Assembly: GCF_029213205.1 (NCBI RefSeq)
Contig: NZ_JARGNH010000002.1
Location: forward strand, 1-64,000
Length of the DNA stretch: 64,000 bases
Direction: 5' to 3'
Source of the DNA: Pseudooceanicola sp.
GTDB taxonomy: Bacteria; Pseudomonadota; Alphaproteobacteria; Rhodobacterales; Rhodobacteraceae
The position numbers were made by a program, and so were the translations under genes. This document shows positions 63,660 through 64,000 of this stretch, piece by piece (position 1 is the stretch's first letter; each line of letters begins with the position of its first letter). The notes beneath the pieces were generated by a model. The model searched no databases and was not told the DNA's origin. It saw nothing but the letters and a program-made list of their open reading frames with translations.

Positions 63660-64000
63660 TTACATCTTCGGCAGCATCACCGTGTCGATCACATGGATCA
63701 CGCCATTGGATTGGGCCACATCGGCGATCGTCACATGCGCGACATTGCCGGCCTCGTCAGTGAGCATGATCTTGTCGCCCTCATAGCTGGCCTGCAGGGT
63801 GCAGCCGCCCAGGGTCGACACCGGGTGCGTGCCCGCGTCATCGTCGATCATCCCCTTGAGCGCCGCCGACATCGCATTGGTGCCGACCACGTGGCAGGTC
63901 AGGATCTTGACCAGCGTGTCCTTGTTTTCCGGCTTGAGCAGGGTTTCGACGGTGCCGGCGGGCAATTTGGCAAAGGCGTCATCGGTCGGGGCGAAAACGG
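63660..64000 (-). CDS. Fasciclin (FAS1) domain protein, 5' end beyond window
   Basis: The 3' 113 codons of a FAS1-domain gene; the frame is open to the window edge and begins FAPTDDAFAKLPAGTVETLL, the first FAS1 motif. It continues LVKILTCHVVGTNAMSAALK, with the conserved YHV-type His as CHVV, and ends with NGVIHVIDTVMLPKM, the second FAS1 motif. FAS1 proteins are secreted or lipid-anchored adhesion-like proteins; the signal peptide would lie outside. Close to complete: only the N-terminal part is missing. Confidence 0.92.
   Translation of the reverse strand, partial: VFAPTDDAFAKLPAGTVETLLKPENKDTLVKILTCHVVGTNAMSAALKGMIDDDAGTHPVSTLGGCTLQASYEGDKIMLTDEAGNVAHVTIADVAQSNGVIHVIDTVMLPKM

Overview
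The window reads as a chromosomal segment of a Rhodobacterales-type alphaproteobacterium (Rhodobacteraceae/Paracoccaceae), judged from GC-rich coding sequence, family-typical proteins (DUF2948 next to murA, Hint_2 protein, TIGR01620/YcjF, M23-bactofilin pair) and a family of GC-rich intergenic repeats. Nearly everything is housekeeping or core-accessory metabolism. I see no insertion sequence, prophage, CRISPR array or rRNA. Genus cannot be set from sequence alone.

Layout. 1-1132: an AT-richer unknown gene (DUF4238-like), probably the edge of acquired DNA. 1378-3168: leuA behind a short leucine-rich leader peptide and hairpins, then a terminator. 3275-10234: nitronate monooxygenase, a small membrane-anchored protein, tRNA-Gly(TCC), an NTF2-like protein, an acyl-CoA synthetase, a GNAT enzyme, a CYP153-like P450 and an HxlR/SCP2 regulator. 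10534-14694: tRNA-Thr(GGT), a 51-aa ORF, murA, DUF2948 and an ABC exporter. 14713-22761 (minus strand): lpdA, DUF924, MFS, queA and a large AsmA-like protein. 22877-26298: bcp, a broken DUF455 gene, and an overlapping M23 peptidase-bactofilin pair with a terminator. 26373-28736: HNH nuclease, tautomerase, NmrA-like protein, ABM monooxygenase.

28896-34298: cobalamin genes. cbiD-cobK run on the minus strand and are translationally chained to an AlkA-like glycosylase and a carboxylesterase. cobA-cobB diverge on the plus strand. 34422-37858: an MFS protein, then a minus-strand operon (57-aa membrane protein, XRE regulator, alpha/beta hydrolase, NDUFAF6-like protein) behind two matching palindromic operators. 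38050-45944: ald, cimA, cysS, a PEP-mutase-like lyase, an orphan ABC ATPase, a short AlkD-like remnant and an atypical SDR. 46105-52706: Hint protein, prfC, a conserved unknown, two tandem paralogous glycosyltransferases, ogt. 52854-59865: ileS, truA, then ycjX-GNAT-ycjF. 60006-64000: an HNH_2 nuclease, DUF4177, BolA, a J-domain protein, an exported MsrB and a fasciclin-domain gene cut by the window edge.

Branched-chain amino acid synthesis is represented twice (leuA with a predicted attenuator; cimA for the citramalate route to isoleucine). The cob genes are a fragment of the B12 pathway. Cell-envelope functions are murA, M23/bactofilin, AsmA and the glycosyltransferases. The most notable items beyond ordinary genes are: (1) eight copies of a composite intergenic repeat with a conserved arm, a covarying hairpin and a GGGGGC/GCCCCC hairpin; (2) the leuA leader; (3) the twin-operator regulated operon with an unlisted 57-aa membrane protein; (4) several small decayed genes (DUF455, MmcQ/YjbR-like, AlkD-like).
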